Below, piece by piece: positions 9,235 through 15,981 of a stretch of 23,129 nucleotides of DNA. The notes under the pieces are model-generated. The model saw nothing but the letters and a program-made list of their open reading frames with translations. It did not search any database and was not told where the DNA came from. The stretch is taken from assembly GCA_002454505.1 (NCBI GenBank), contig DKJA01000035.1:1-23129 (forward strand), read 5' to 3'. A program made the translations under genes and the position numbers. The number at the start of each line of letters is the position of its first letter. The first letter of the stretch is position 1. The stretch is from Oxalobacteraceae bacterium UBA6704 (GTDB taxonomy: Bacteria; Pseudomonadota; Gammaproteobacteria; Burkholderiales; Burkholderiaceae_D).

Positions 9235-10167
9235 ATGGTCGCACTCGTCATCGCAGAACACGACAACGCCAGCCTGAAAGGCAGCACCCACCACACCGTC
9301 ACGGCAGCCGCGCAATGCGGCGGCGAAGTCCACGTGCTCGTCGCCGGCTCGAACGCTGGCGCCGCCGCGCAGGCCGCCGCGCAGATCGCCGGCGTCACCA
9401 AGGTGCTGGTCGCCGACGCGCCGCACTTCGCCGACGGCCTGGCCGAAAACGTGGCCGAGCAGATCCTCGCCATCGCCGGCAACTACACGCACATCCTGGC
9501 GCCGGCCACCGCCTACGGCAAGAACATCCTGCCGCGCGTGGCCGCCAAGCTGGACGTCGCGCAGATCTCCGAAATCACCAAGGTCGATGCACCGGACACG
9601 TTCGAGCGTCCGATCTACGCCGGCAACGCGATCGCCACCGTGCAGTCGTCGGACAAGGTCAAAGTGATCACCGTCCGCACTACCGGTTTCGATTCCGCCG
9701 CATCCACCGGCGGCTCCGCTGCCACGGAAAACCTGACCGCCGTTGCCGATTCCGGCAAATCGTCGTTCGTGGGCCGCGAAGTGGCCAAGTCGGACCGCCC
9801 GGAACTGACCGCCGCGAAGATCATCGTGTCGGGCGGCCGCGGCATCGGTTCGGCCGACAACTTCAAGGTGCTCGAACCGCTGGCCGACAAGCTGAATGCC
9901 GCCATGGGCGCCTCGCGCGCTGCCGTCGATGCCGGCTTCGTGCCGAACGACTGGCAGGTGGGCCAGACCGGCAAGATCGTCGCGCCGACGCTGTACATCG
10001 CCGTCGGTATTTCCGGCGCGATCCAGCATCTGGCCGGCATGAAGGATTCGAAGACGATCGTTGCCATCAACAAGGACCCGGAAGCGCCGATCTTCTCGGT
10101 GGCCGATTACGGCATCGTGGGCGACCTGTTCGACATCGTGCCGGAACTGGTCAAAGAACTGGGCTGA
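9235..10167 (+). CDS. etfA: Electron transfer flavoprotein subunit alpha
   Basis: A 310-residue FAD-binding partner of EtfB. The N-terminal domain (residues 1 to about 185) starts MVALVIAEHDNASLKGSTHH. The C-terminal FAD domain shows GGRGIGSADNFKVLEPLAD, the VGQTGKIVAPTLYIAVGISG stretch and the ETF-alpha signature GAIQHLAGMKDSKTIVAINK around 256-275, then SVADYGIVGDLFDIVPEL. Standard length and complete. The RBS AGGAAAA is 6-10 bases before ATG. Co-transcribed with etfB. A terminator-like hairpin follows before the dehydrogenase gene. Confidence 0.97.
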   Translation: MVALVIAEHDNASLKGSTHHTVTAAAQCGGEVHVLVAGSNAGAAAQAAAQIAGVTKVLVADAPHFADGLAENVAEQILAIAGNYTHILAPATAYGKNILPRVAAKLDVAQISEITKVDAPDTFERPIYAGNAIATVQSSDKVKVITVRTTGFDSAASTGGSAATENLTAVADSGKSSFVGREVAKSDRPELTAAKIIVSGGRGIGSADNFKVLEPLADKLNAAMGASRAAVDAGFVPNDWQVGQTGKIVAPTLYIAVGISGAIQHLAGMKDSKTIVAINKDPEAPIFSVADYGIVGDLFDIVPELVKELG

Positions 10168-10196
10168 TCGCCTGACAAGGCAAGAGGACACAAAAC

Positions 10197-10243
10197 AAGC
10201 CACGCTGGCCAGGCCCCCGACGCCCGGTCACCGTGGCTTTTTT
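10197..10243 (+). terminator. Terminator/attenuator-like hairpin between etfA and the acyl-CoA dehydrogenase
   Basis: AAGCCACG (10197-10204) pairs with CGTGGCTT (10232-10239). The stem continues after one mismatch with 10206-10210 against 10226-10230 (one G-U), and after another with 10212-10214 against 10222-10224. A run of six T (10238-10243) follows, only 3 bases before the GGAGAAG Shine-Dalgarno of the next gene (10247-10253). It has the form of an intrinsic terminator yet leaves no room for a promoter behind it, so it may attenuate rather than end the operon. Confidence 0.75.
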
Positions 10244-10256
10244 CTTGGAGAAGACA

Positions 10257-12056
10257 ATGACCGCATTGAGTTATAAAGCCCCCCTGAAGGACATGCTGTT
10301 CGCGCTGACCGAACTGGCCAACCTGGAAGCCGTCGGCGCGCTGCCCGGCTGCGAAGACGCCACCCGCGATACGGCCGAAGCGGTGCTGGAAGAGAACGCG
10401 AAATTCGTCAGTGGCGTCATCGCGCCGCTGAACCACGCCGCCGACAAGGAGCCCAGCTACTGGCACGACGGCCAGGTGACGACATCGAAGGGTTTCAAGG
10501 AAGCGTTCCGCCAGTTCGCCGATGCGGGCTGGCAGGGCCTGCAGCATCCGCAGGAGTTCGGCGGCCAGGGCCTGCCGAAGCTGATCGGCACGCCATGCGT
10601 GGAGATGCTGCACGGCGCCAACATCTCGTTCGCGCTGGTGGCGTTGCTGTCCGACGGCGCCATCGAAGCGCTGATGACGGCCGGCAGCGATGCGCAGAAG
10701 GCGCTGTACCTGGAAGCGCTGGTGACGGGCAAGTGGACCGGCACGATGAACCTGACGGAACCGCAGGCCGGCTCCGACTTGGCCGCCGTGCGCACGCGCG
10801 CCGTGCCGCAGGGCGACGGCACCTATAAAATCTCCGGCACGAAGATCTTCATCACCTACGGCGAGCACGACATGACGGACAATATCGTCCACCTCGTGCT
10901 GGCCCGCACGCCGGATGCGCCGCCGGGCGTGAAAGGCATCTCGCTGTTCATCGTGCCGAAGTTCATGGTCAATGCCGACGGCACGCTGGGCGAGCGCAAC
11001 GACGTGCACTGCGTGTCGATCGAGCACAAGCTGGGCATCAAGGCCAGCCCGACCGCGGTGCTGCAGTTCGGCGACCATGGCGGCGCCATCGGCACGCTGG
11101 TGGGCGAGGAAAACCGCGGCCTCGAATACATGTTCATCATGATGAACGCGGCCCGCTTCGGCGTTGGCCTGCAGGGCATCGGCCTGGCCGAACACGCTTA
11201 CCAGCAGGCCGTGGCCTTCGCCAAGGACCGCGTGCAATCGCGCGACGTGGCCGGTTCCAGCGCACCGGTGTCGATCATCCATCACCCCGACGTGCGCCGC
11301 ATGCTGATGTCGATGCGCGCGCAGACCGAGGCGGCGCGCGCGCTGGCCTACGTGGGCGCGGGCATCAGCGATGTCGCTCACTACCATGAAGATGCCGAAA
11401 CGCGCGCGTCGTCGCTGGCGCTGTACGAATACCTGGTCCCCGTGATCAAGGGCTGGTCCACCGAGATGAGTGAGAACGTGGCCCGCGACGGCGTGCAGGT
11501 GCACGGCGGCATGGGCTTCATCGAGGAGACGGGCGCCGCGCAGCACTACCGCGATGCGAAGATCCTGACGATCTACGAAGGCACCACGGCCATCCAGGCG
11601 AACGACCTGGTGGGCCGCAAGACGGTACGCGACGGCGGCAAGGTCGCGCAACACCTGATCGCGCAGGTGCGCGCCACGGCCACCCAACTGGGCGAGCTGG
11701 AAGGGGCCGACTTTGCCGCCATCCGTACGCGCCTCGAACAGGGCGCGGCCGATCTGGAAGCGGTGGTGGCCTTCGTGCTGGCGAACGTGAAGACCGACGT
11801 GAAGGCGGTCTTCGCCGGCAGCGTGCCTTACCTGAAGCTGGCCGGCATCGTGCTGGGCGGCTGGCAGATGGGCCGCGCGGCGCTGGTGGCGCAGCAGCGG
11901 CTGGCCGAAGGCGAGGGCGATGCCGCGTTCTACAAGGCCAAGATCGTGACCGCGCGTTTCTTTGCGGACCACATTCTGGCGCAGTCCGCTGCGTTGAAAG
12001 TGTCGATCGTCGAGGGTGCCGCGGGCGTGCTGGGGCTGGAGGAAGACCAGTTCTGA
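10257..12056 (+). CDS. Acyl-CoA dehydrogenase (large, about 600-residue DmdC/FadE5-like type)
   Basis: A 599-residue FAD flavoenzyme that introduces a 2,3-double bond in an acyl-CoA, passing electrons to ETF encoded directly upstream. It shows WTGTMNLTEPQAGSDLAAVR (FAD/substrate loop), SGTKIFITYGEHD, VHGGMGFIEETGAAQHYRDAK, and IYEGTTAIQANDLVGRK, where Glu441 is the likely catalytic base. The additional C-terminal helical domain (about 465-599) is typical of the large class that includes the methylmercaptopropionyl-CoA dehydrogenase DmdC and mycobacterial FadE5. Substrate chain length is not readable. The ATG at 10257 has RBS GGAGAAG; an in-frame ATG at 10233 lies inside the preceding hairpin and was rejected. 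A strong terminator ends the unit. Confidence 0.94.
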   Translation: MTALSYKAPLKDMLFALTELANLEAVGALPGCEDATRDTAEAVLEENAKFVSGVIAPLNHAADKEPSYWHDGQVTTSKGFKEAFRQFADAGWQGLQHPQEFGGQGLPKLIGTPCVEMLHGANISFALVALLSDGAIEALMTAGSDAQKALYLEALVTGKWTGTMNLTEPQAGSDLAAVRTRAVPQGDGTYKISGTKIFITYGEHDMTDNIVHLVLARTPDAPPGVKGISLFIVPKFMVNADGTLGERNDVHCVSIEHKLGIKASPTAVLQFGDHGGAIGTLVGEENRGLEYMFIMMNAARFGVGLQGIGLAEHAYQQAVAFAKDRVQSRDVAGSSAPVSIIHHPDVRRMLMSMRAQTEAARALAYVGAGISDVAHYHEDAETRASSLALYEYLVPVIKGWSTEMSENVARDGVQVHGGMGFIEETGAAQHYRDAKILTIYEGTTAIQANDLVGRKTVRDGGKVAQHLIAQVRATATQLGELEGADFAAIRTRLEQGAADLEAVVAFVLANVKTDVKAVFAGSVPYLKLAGIVLGGWQMGRAALVAQQRLAEGEGDAAFYKAKIVTARFFADHILAQSAALKVSIVEGAAGVLGLEEDQF

Positions 12057-12074
12057 CCTGTCGCTGACGCATTG

Positions 12075-12106
12075 AAAACCGCCGGTTTTGCCCGGCGGTT
12101 TTTTTT
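12075..12106 (+). terminator. Intrinsic terminator of the etf/acyl-CoA dehydrogenase operon
   Basis: AAAACCGCCGG (12075-12085), loop TTTTGC, CCGGCGGTTTT (12092-12102), then further T to 12106. It is an 11-bp perfect stem with an eight-base T-run. Confidence 0.95.
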
Positions 12107-12312
12107 CGTGCCGATTAAACGTTATATTGCAAATAATTAACACTATCCTGGCGGTTAGTTGCCGCACATAAACTGTGAATAAATGATGAATTCGCGTGGA
12201 TTTGATTGACCAAAGGAAATATAAGATGCAGTATGTCATGGATATTCGTCATAACCACCAAATTCATCAAATTTCGCGCCAGGCCACGAGCCGTCGCGCG
12301 GGCACGGATCCC
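12107..12312 (+). promoter_or_regulatory. AT-rich region upstream of the chemotaxis receptor
   Basis: This stretch is markedly more AT-rich than its surroundings, especially 12110-12225. It holds a TTGACC (12206-12211) and several AT-rich -10-like hexamers, but no pair with proper spacing that I would call a promoter. The RBS-like AAAGGAAAT (12212-12220) precedes an in-frame ATG at 12226, an alternative start for the receptor. No other gene is seen. Confidence 0.35.
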
Positions 12313-13920
12313 ATGAAAATTCACAATCTCAAGATCGGCACGCGCCTGTTTGCCGGCTTCGCCGCGCTGCTGGCCCTGTTGCTGGGTATCGCCCTGCTGG
12401 GCCTGCACAATATGGCCAGGCTGCAGACGGGGCTGGAGCACGTCACGGAAGTCAACAACACCGGCATCCACCTCGCTTCCGAAATGCGGATGGACGTGGC
12501 GGACCGCATGATCGCGCTGCGTAACATCGCCCTGTTGACGAGTCCCGAAGAGCTGCAGGCCGAAGTGAAGCGGATCGACAAGGATGCCGCCCGCTATGCC
12601 GACAACGAGCGCAAGCTGGGCGAGCTGTTTGCCGCCGACGGCGCCCGCGCCGACCAGAAGGCGCTACTGGAAAAGGTGCAGACGCTGGCACGCGACATCC
12701 AGCCGCTGATCGACAAGGCAGTGGGCTTCGGCCTGCAGCACCAGCAGGAGGCGGCGATCCGCGCGCTGCTCGACGACGTCCGGCCACTGCAGTTCCAGTG
12801 GGTGGCCACGCTGGCCGAACTGGTGGCGCTGGAAGAAAAGATCAACGATGACGACAAGGTGGCCGGCGAACAGGCCTATGCGTCGGCGCGCAACACCGTG
12901 TATGCACTGACGGCGCTGGCGCTGCTGGCCGGTTTCGTGATTGCCCGCATCACGTCGCGCTCGATCACGAAGCCGCTGGCCGAGGCGGTCGCGATTGCCC
13001 GCACCGTGGCCGGCGGCGACCTGCGCACCCGCATCGACGTGCGTTCGACGGATGAAACGGGCCAGCTGCTGGAGGCGCTGCGGGCGATGAGCGACAGCCT
13101 CGGCGGCATCGTCGCGCAGGTGCGGGGCGGTACCGAAACCATGGCCGCCGCATCCACTGAAATCGCCACGGGCAACCTGGACCTGTCGTCGCGCACCGAA
13201 CAGCAGGCCGGCGCGCTGGAGGAAACGGCATCGTCGATGGAGCAGCTGGCCGCCGCCGTCAGCAATAACGCCGGCAGTGCGCGGCAGGCTGCAGACATGG
13301 CCCGGGCGGCGCGCGACGTGGCGGCGCGGGGCGGTGCCGCGGTCGGCGAGGTGGTGCGCACGATGGAAGCGATCGACGCTTCGTCCCGCAAGATCGTGGA
13401 CATCATCAGCGTCATCGACGGCATCGCGTTCCAGACCAATATCCTGGCCCTGAATGCCGCGGTGGAAGCGGCGAGGGCCGGCGAGCAGGGCCGCGGTTTC
13501 GCGGTGGTGGCGTCGGAAGTACGTCACCTGGCGCAGCGCTCGGCCAGCGCCGCGCAGGAAGTGAAGGCGCTGATCACGGATTCCGTCGGCCAGGTGGAGC
13601 AGGGCAGCCTGCTGGTCGGCCGCGCCGGCGCGACGATGGGCGAGGTGGTGGCCAGCGTCGAGCGCGTGACGGCGATCGTCGGCGAGATCAGCACCGCCAC
13701 GCAGGAGCAGGAGGCCGGCATCGCGCAGGTGAATCAGGCGGTGATCGAGATGGACAATGTCACGCAGCAGAACGCTGCGCTGGTGGAGGAGGCGGCCGCC
13801 GCGGCGGCATCGCTGCAGGACCAGGCGGCGGAACTGGCGGGACTCGTCAGCGTGTTCCGCCTGCCCGAAGGGGGCGCGCCACGGATCGGGATGACACAGC
13901 GCGTGCTGCTGCCTGCGTGA
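12313..13920 (+). CDS. Methyl-accepting chemotaxis protein
   Basis: A 535-residue inner-membrane chemoreceptor. Segments: TM1 about 12-31 (LFAGFAALLALLLGIALLGL); a helical ligand-sensing periplasmic region of the four-helix-bundle type about 32-195; TM2 about 196-212; HAMP about 213-265 (SRSITKPLAEAV, GGDLRTRIDV, ETGQLLEAL); cytoplasmic signalling coiled coil about 266-520 with the conserved hairpin tip IAFQTNILALNAAVEAARAG (Glu385) and GFAVVASEVRHLAQRSA. The C-terminus ends QRVLLPA, with no NWETF-type CheR/CheB tether. The start is ambiguous: MKIHNLKIGTRL at 12313 fits the family but has a poor RBS, while ATG 12226 has a better RBS and would add 29 residues. No che genes are adjacent; ligand unknown. 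Confidence 0.93.
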   Translation: MKIHNLKIGTRLFAGFAALLALLLGIALLGLHNMARLQTGLEHVTEVNNTGIHLASEMRMDVADRMIALRNIALLTSPEELQAEVKRIDKDAARYADNERKLGELFAADGARADQKALLEKVQTLARDIQPLIDKAVGFGLQHQQEAAIRALLDDVRPLQFQWVATLAELVALEEKINDDDKVAGEQAYASARNTVYALTALALLAGFVIARITSRSITKPLAEAVAIARTVAGGDLRTRIDVRSTDETGQLLEALRAMSDSLGGIVAQVRGGTETMAAASTEIATGNLDLSSRTEQQAGALEETASSMEQLAAAVSNNAGSARQAADMARAARDVAARGGAAVGEVVRTMEAIDASSRKIVDIISVIDGIAFQTNILALNAAVEAARAGEQGRGFAVVASEVRHLAQRSASAAQEVKALITDSVGQVEQGSLLVGRAGATMGEVVASVERVTAIVGEISTATQEQEAGIAQVNQAVIEMDNVTQQNAALVEEAAAAAASLQDQAAELAGLVSVFRLPEGGAPRIGMTQRVLLPA

Positions 13921-13935
13921 TCCCGGTGCGCGCCG

Positions 13936-14364
13936 TTACAGCGCGTGGATCAGCGTGCCGTCGCGGCGCTTGACCTTGTCGCCGCTGGTCATCGACGGGT
14001 CTTCCTTGAACAGCACGGTATCGGTCTGGCCGTCGTTGAAACGCACCGTGACGTGCCACTCGCGCACCTTGTTCATCTTCCCTTCAACCTTCTTGCCGGC
14101 ATAGGCGCCGCCGGCGGCGCCGGCCACCGTGGCCACCGTCCGCCCGCTGCCGCTGCCGATCTGGCTGCCGAGCGCGGCGCCCGTCACGCCGCCGACGATC
14201 ATGCCGGCGGCACTGCCTTCGCCATCCCGCTCGATCACCTTGACGGCGGTGACCTTGCCGCAGTCGTTGCAGACCGCCTTTGTCTTCTTCGCCTGCGGCG
14301 CCGCCTGCGTGGCCGCGGCGCACGCCAGCAGCAGCATCGAACAGATCAGTTTTGGGAATTTCAT
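13936..14364 (-). CDS. Glycine-zipper 2TM-domain envelope protein, paralogue A
   Basis: A 142-residue exported protein. It has an N-terminal signal (MKFPKLICSMLLLACAAATQ); LLAC could be a lipobox with Cys15 lipidated, or cleavage may follow TQA. A CNDCG motif (two Cys spaced CxxC) comes next, then a glycine zipper (GMIVGGVTGAALGSQIGSGS and GAAGGAYAGKKVEGKMN) of the outer-membrane SlyB/Rick-17kDa type, and a C-terminal basic-beta region (WHVTVRFNDG). It is about half identical to the next upstream gene by eye. GGAG precedes ATG 14364. It converges on the chemoreceptor gene with only 15 bp between the stops and no clear terminator. Molecular function unknown. Confidence 0.88.
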   Translation of the reverse strand: MKFPKLICSMLLLACAAATQAAPQAKKTKAVCNDCGKVTAVKVIERDGEGSAAGMIVGGVTGAALGSQIGSGSGRTVATVAGAAGGAYAGKKVEGKMNKVREWHVTVRFNDGQTDTVLFKEDPSMTSGDKVKRRDGTLIHAL

Positions 14365-14390
14365 GTGGCTCCAGGAAATGTCGGAAGGCC

Positions 14391-14396
14391 AGTATA
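14391..14396 (-). promoter_or_regulatory. Candidate -10 box (TATACT) for glycine-zipper gene A
   Basis: On the minus strand TATACT lies 27 bp upstream of the ATG. No recognisable -35 is present. The same hexamer appears upstream of paralogue B, so both may need an activator. Confidence 0.4.
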
Positions 14397-14436
14397 GGAA
14401 GGCAACGCTCTGGCGCCATTGCGGCGCCTCAACTCA

Positions 14437-14500
14437 CAACTGCCGAGCCCGTGTCCAACCTTGGGGTCAACCCCAAAAATGGACACGAGCTCGGCAGTTG
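14437..14500. repeat. Long inverted repeat (21-bp arms) between the two glycine-zipper genes
   Basis: CAACTGCCGAGCCCGTGTCCA (14437-14457) is the reverse complement of 14480-14500 with one mismatch in 21. The loop itself contains a perfect hairpin TTGGGGT-CA-ACCCCAA (14461-14476). It is typical of an extragenic palindromic repeat; it could also end transcription of gene B, which reads toward it. Confidence 0.85.
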
Positions 14501-14510
14501 TATGGATCAG

Positions 14511-14549
14511 CCCGTGTCCACTTCGGTGTCTGACACCACGGTGGACACG
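14511..14549. repeat. Second nested inverted repeat sharing the CGTGTCCA end motif
   Basis: CGTGTCCAC (14513-14521) pairs with GTGGACACG (14541-14549), and a nested palindrome GGTGTC-T-GACACC sits at 14525-14537. The CCCGTGTCCA end is shared with the neighbouring inverted repeat at 14448-14457, so the two hairpins seem to belong to one repeat family arranged as a doublet, resembling a REP doublet (REPIN/BIME). Confidence 0.8.
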
Positions 14550-14565
14550 AACCCGGCTGTAGAGA

Positions 14566-14982
14566 TCAGCTCCGGCGGATCGAGCCGCCCTGCTTGCGGA
14601 CACTGTCGCCGCGGCTCATGTGCGGGTCGTGCTCGAAGTTGTAGGTGCCGGTGCGGCCGTTTTCAAAGCGGACGTTGACCTTCCACACCTGCACCTTGTT
14701 CATCTTGCCTTCGATGTGCTTGCCGGCATAAGCGCCGCCGACGGCGCCGGCCACAGTGGCCAGCGTGCGGCCGCCGCCGCTGCCGACCTGGTTGCCCAGT
14801 AGGCCGCCGGCCACGCCGCCCAGCACGACGCCGCCGGCGCCGCCCTTGCCATCCTGCTGGACGACGCGAACGCTTTGTACCTTGCCGCAATCGTTGCAGG
14901 TACGGTGTTTCGGATCGGCGTGTGCGCCGGCCATCATCGTGGAAGAGAGGGCGAGGGCGATCAGGGTTGCGCGAGTCTTCAT
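14566..14982 (-). CDS. Glycine-zipper 2TM-domain envelope protein, paralogue B
   Basis: A 138-residue exported protein. The signal peptide (MKTRATLIALALSSTMMAGAHA, cut after AHA) lacks a lipobox. The mature part starts DPKHRTCNDCGKVQSVRVV, with the same CNDCG motif as paralogue A, then a glycine zipper (GGVVLGGVAGGLLGNQVGSG, GAVGGAYAGKHIEGKMNKV) and a basic C-terminal region (RFENGRTGTYNFEHDPHMSR). The start at 14982 has a strong GGAGAA RBS; an in-frame ATG at 15042 adds 20 residues that would destroy the signal peptide. The pair with gene A is a tandem duplication. Likely outer-membrane or periplasmic; exact role unknown. Confidence 0.9.
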   Translation of the reverse strand: MKTRATLIALALSSTMMAGAHADPKHRTCNDCGKVQSVRVVQQDGKGGAGGVVLGGVAGGLLGNQVGSGGGRTLATVAGAVGGAYAGKHIEGKMNKVQVWKVNVRFENGRTGTYNFEHDPHMSRGDSVRKQGGSIRRS

Positions 14983-15016
14983 TTTATTGTTCTCCGGATG
15001 AATGATTGATGGCCGC

Positions 15017-15069
15017 AGTATAAAACCGGCCATGCCCCGCACGGCTGGCGAAATTGTAATGTGTTGTAA
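15017..15069 (-). promoter_or_regulatory. Candidate promoter of gene B with direct-repeat activator site
   Basis: On the minus strand a TATACT -10 (15022-15017) lies about 35 bp before the ATG and lacks a -35 match. Upstream are two direct repeats TTACAA spaced exactly 10 bp start-to-start (plus-strand TTGTAA at 15054-15059 and 15064-15069). This is one helical turn apart and about 32-47 bp above the -10, the position and geometry of an OmpR-family response-regulator site. Confidence 0.4.
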
Positions 15070-15088
15070 GTCAGAAATTCACAACCCA

Positions 15089-15505
15089 TCAGCCATAGGC
15101 GCCGCCCGTATAAAGCAGGTCCGACATCCGCGCCAGCGCGGCAATCAGCGTGCCGGCGCCCACCATCAGCGTGGCCACCAGCACCACGGCCAGCGGCCAG
15201 CGCGAAGCCGAGCGGCGGCCCGAGGCGGCGTTGTACTGCGCATCCCATTTGTCGTCCGGTATCAGGCCCAGCACGAGGGCCTCGATGAAGGCGGCCAGCA
15301 GCGACAGCGTCAGCGGCAGGTACCAGAAATACGGATTGGCGCCCGGCGTGGCCGCCATCGCGATGCCGCAGGCCGGCAGCGATGCCAGATGCAGCCAGCC
15401 CCAGCGGTCGGCCACGCCGCGCAGATAAAAGCGGTGGATGCCGGCCGCGCCCAGCAGGGCGGCGAGCAGGGTGGCGATGGTCTTGTTTTTATGCGACGTC
15501 TGCAA
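15089..15505 (-). CDS. TM2-domain-like small integral membrane protein
   Basis: A 138-residue membrane protein with about four hydrophobic segments. Near the N-terminus ATLLAALLGAAGIHRFYLRG gives the TM2 hallmark (glycine-rich helix followed by HRFYL). Further hydrophobic stretches are around FWYLPLTLSLLAAFIEALVLG and WPLAVVLVATLMVGAGTLIA. No enzymatic motif is seen; function unknown. I chose the TTG at 15505 because AGGTGA lies 6 bases upstream and the protein then begins just before the first helix (QTSHKNKTIATLL). An in-frame ATG at 15580 would give 163 residues but has no RBS and adds an atypical segment. It is divergent from rpsP. Confidence 0.75.
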   Translation of the reverse strand: MQTSHKNKTIATLLAALLGAAGIHRFYLRGVADRWGWLHLASLPACGIAMAATPGANPYFWYLPLTLSLLAAFIEALVLGLIPDDKWDAQYNAASGRRSASRWPLAVVLVATLMVGAGTLIAALARMSDLLYTGGAYG

Positions 15506-15655
15506 CGTAATCACCTGAAATAGTTTTCGGACAACGCGCAGTATCAGCGATAATCCGCCCCTTGTGGCGGTCTGCGGCATGAATTAGCGATTGCCGCCGG
15601 GGCTTAAGTGAGCGATAATCATGGATTACCCCGACACTCACTTCGTCATTAATTC

Positions 15656-15685
15656 TTGCTGGCCACGGCAGAAGCACGCTATAAT
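15656..15685 (+). promoter_or_regulatory. Sigma70 promoter of the rpsP-rimM-trmD-rplS operon
   Basis: TTGCTG (15656-15661), 18-bp spacer, consensus TATAAT (15680-15685). The predicted transcript start is near 15692, leaving a leader of about 35 nt before rpsP. The surroundings are AT-rich, as expected for a strong ribosomal-protein promoter. Confidence 0.8.
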
Positions 15686-15726
15686 TTGCGGCTTTTTTCC
15701 GTCTCAGCACACTTTTTGGAAATATT

Positions 15727-15972
15727 ATGGTCGTTATTCGTTTAGCTCGTGGTGGTGCCAAGAAGCGCCCTTTCTACAACATCGTTGCAACCGATTCCCG
15801 CAATCGTCGCGATGGCCGTTTCGTTGAGCGTATCGGTTTCTACAACCCGATGGCATCCGGCCAGGAAGTCACCTTCCGCGTCGCCGCTGACCGTCTGGCT
15901 TACTGGGAAGGCGTTGGCGCCCAGCTGTCGCCGGCAGTTGCCCGTCTGGTCGCTTCGCAGAAATCGGCTTAA
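15727..15972 (+). CDS. rpsP: 30S ribosomal protein S16
   Basis: An 81-residue small-subunit ribosomal protein, complete. MVVIRLARGGAKKRPFYNIV and RNRRDGRFVERIGFYNPMAS are diagnostic. Codons are those of highly expressed genes (CGT, GGT, GTT), unlike most neighbours. It is the first gene of the conserved trmD operon; its stop lies in the loop of a hairpin that overlaps the rimM start. Confidence 0.99.
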   Translation: MVVIRLARGGAKKRPFYNIVATDSRNRRDGRFVERIGFYNPMASGQEVTFRVAADRLAYWEGVGAQLSPAVARLVASQKSA

Positions 15973-15981
15973 GTCCGATTT
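15961..15981 (+). promoter_or_regulatory. Hairpin spanning the rpsP stop and rimM start
   Basis: AAATCGG (15961-15967) and CCGATTT (15975-15981) form a perfect 7-bp stem with a 7-nt loop CTTAAGT. The loop contains most of the rpsP stop codon, and the right arm contains the first two bases of the proposed rimM TTG start. It would hide the rimM start until ribosomes finishing rpsP open it. Confidence 0.6.

Noticed and set aside
10107..12239. 710-codon open frame opposite the acyl-CoA dehydrogenase
   Set aside because: Antisense shadow with no family resemblance and no RBS; the sense gene has all acyl-CoA dehydrogenase motifs.
15749..15979. N-terminal extension of RimM into rpsP
   Set aside because: The open frame overlaps rpsP, but family length and the N-terminal motif place the start near 15980.
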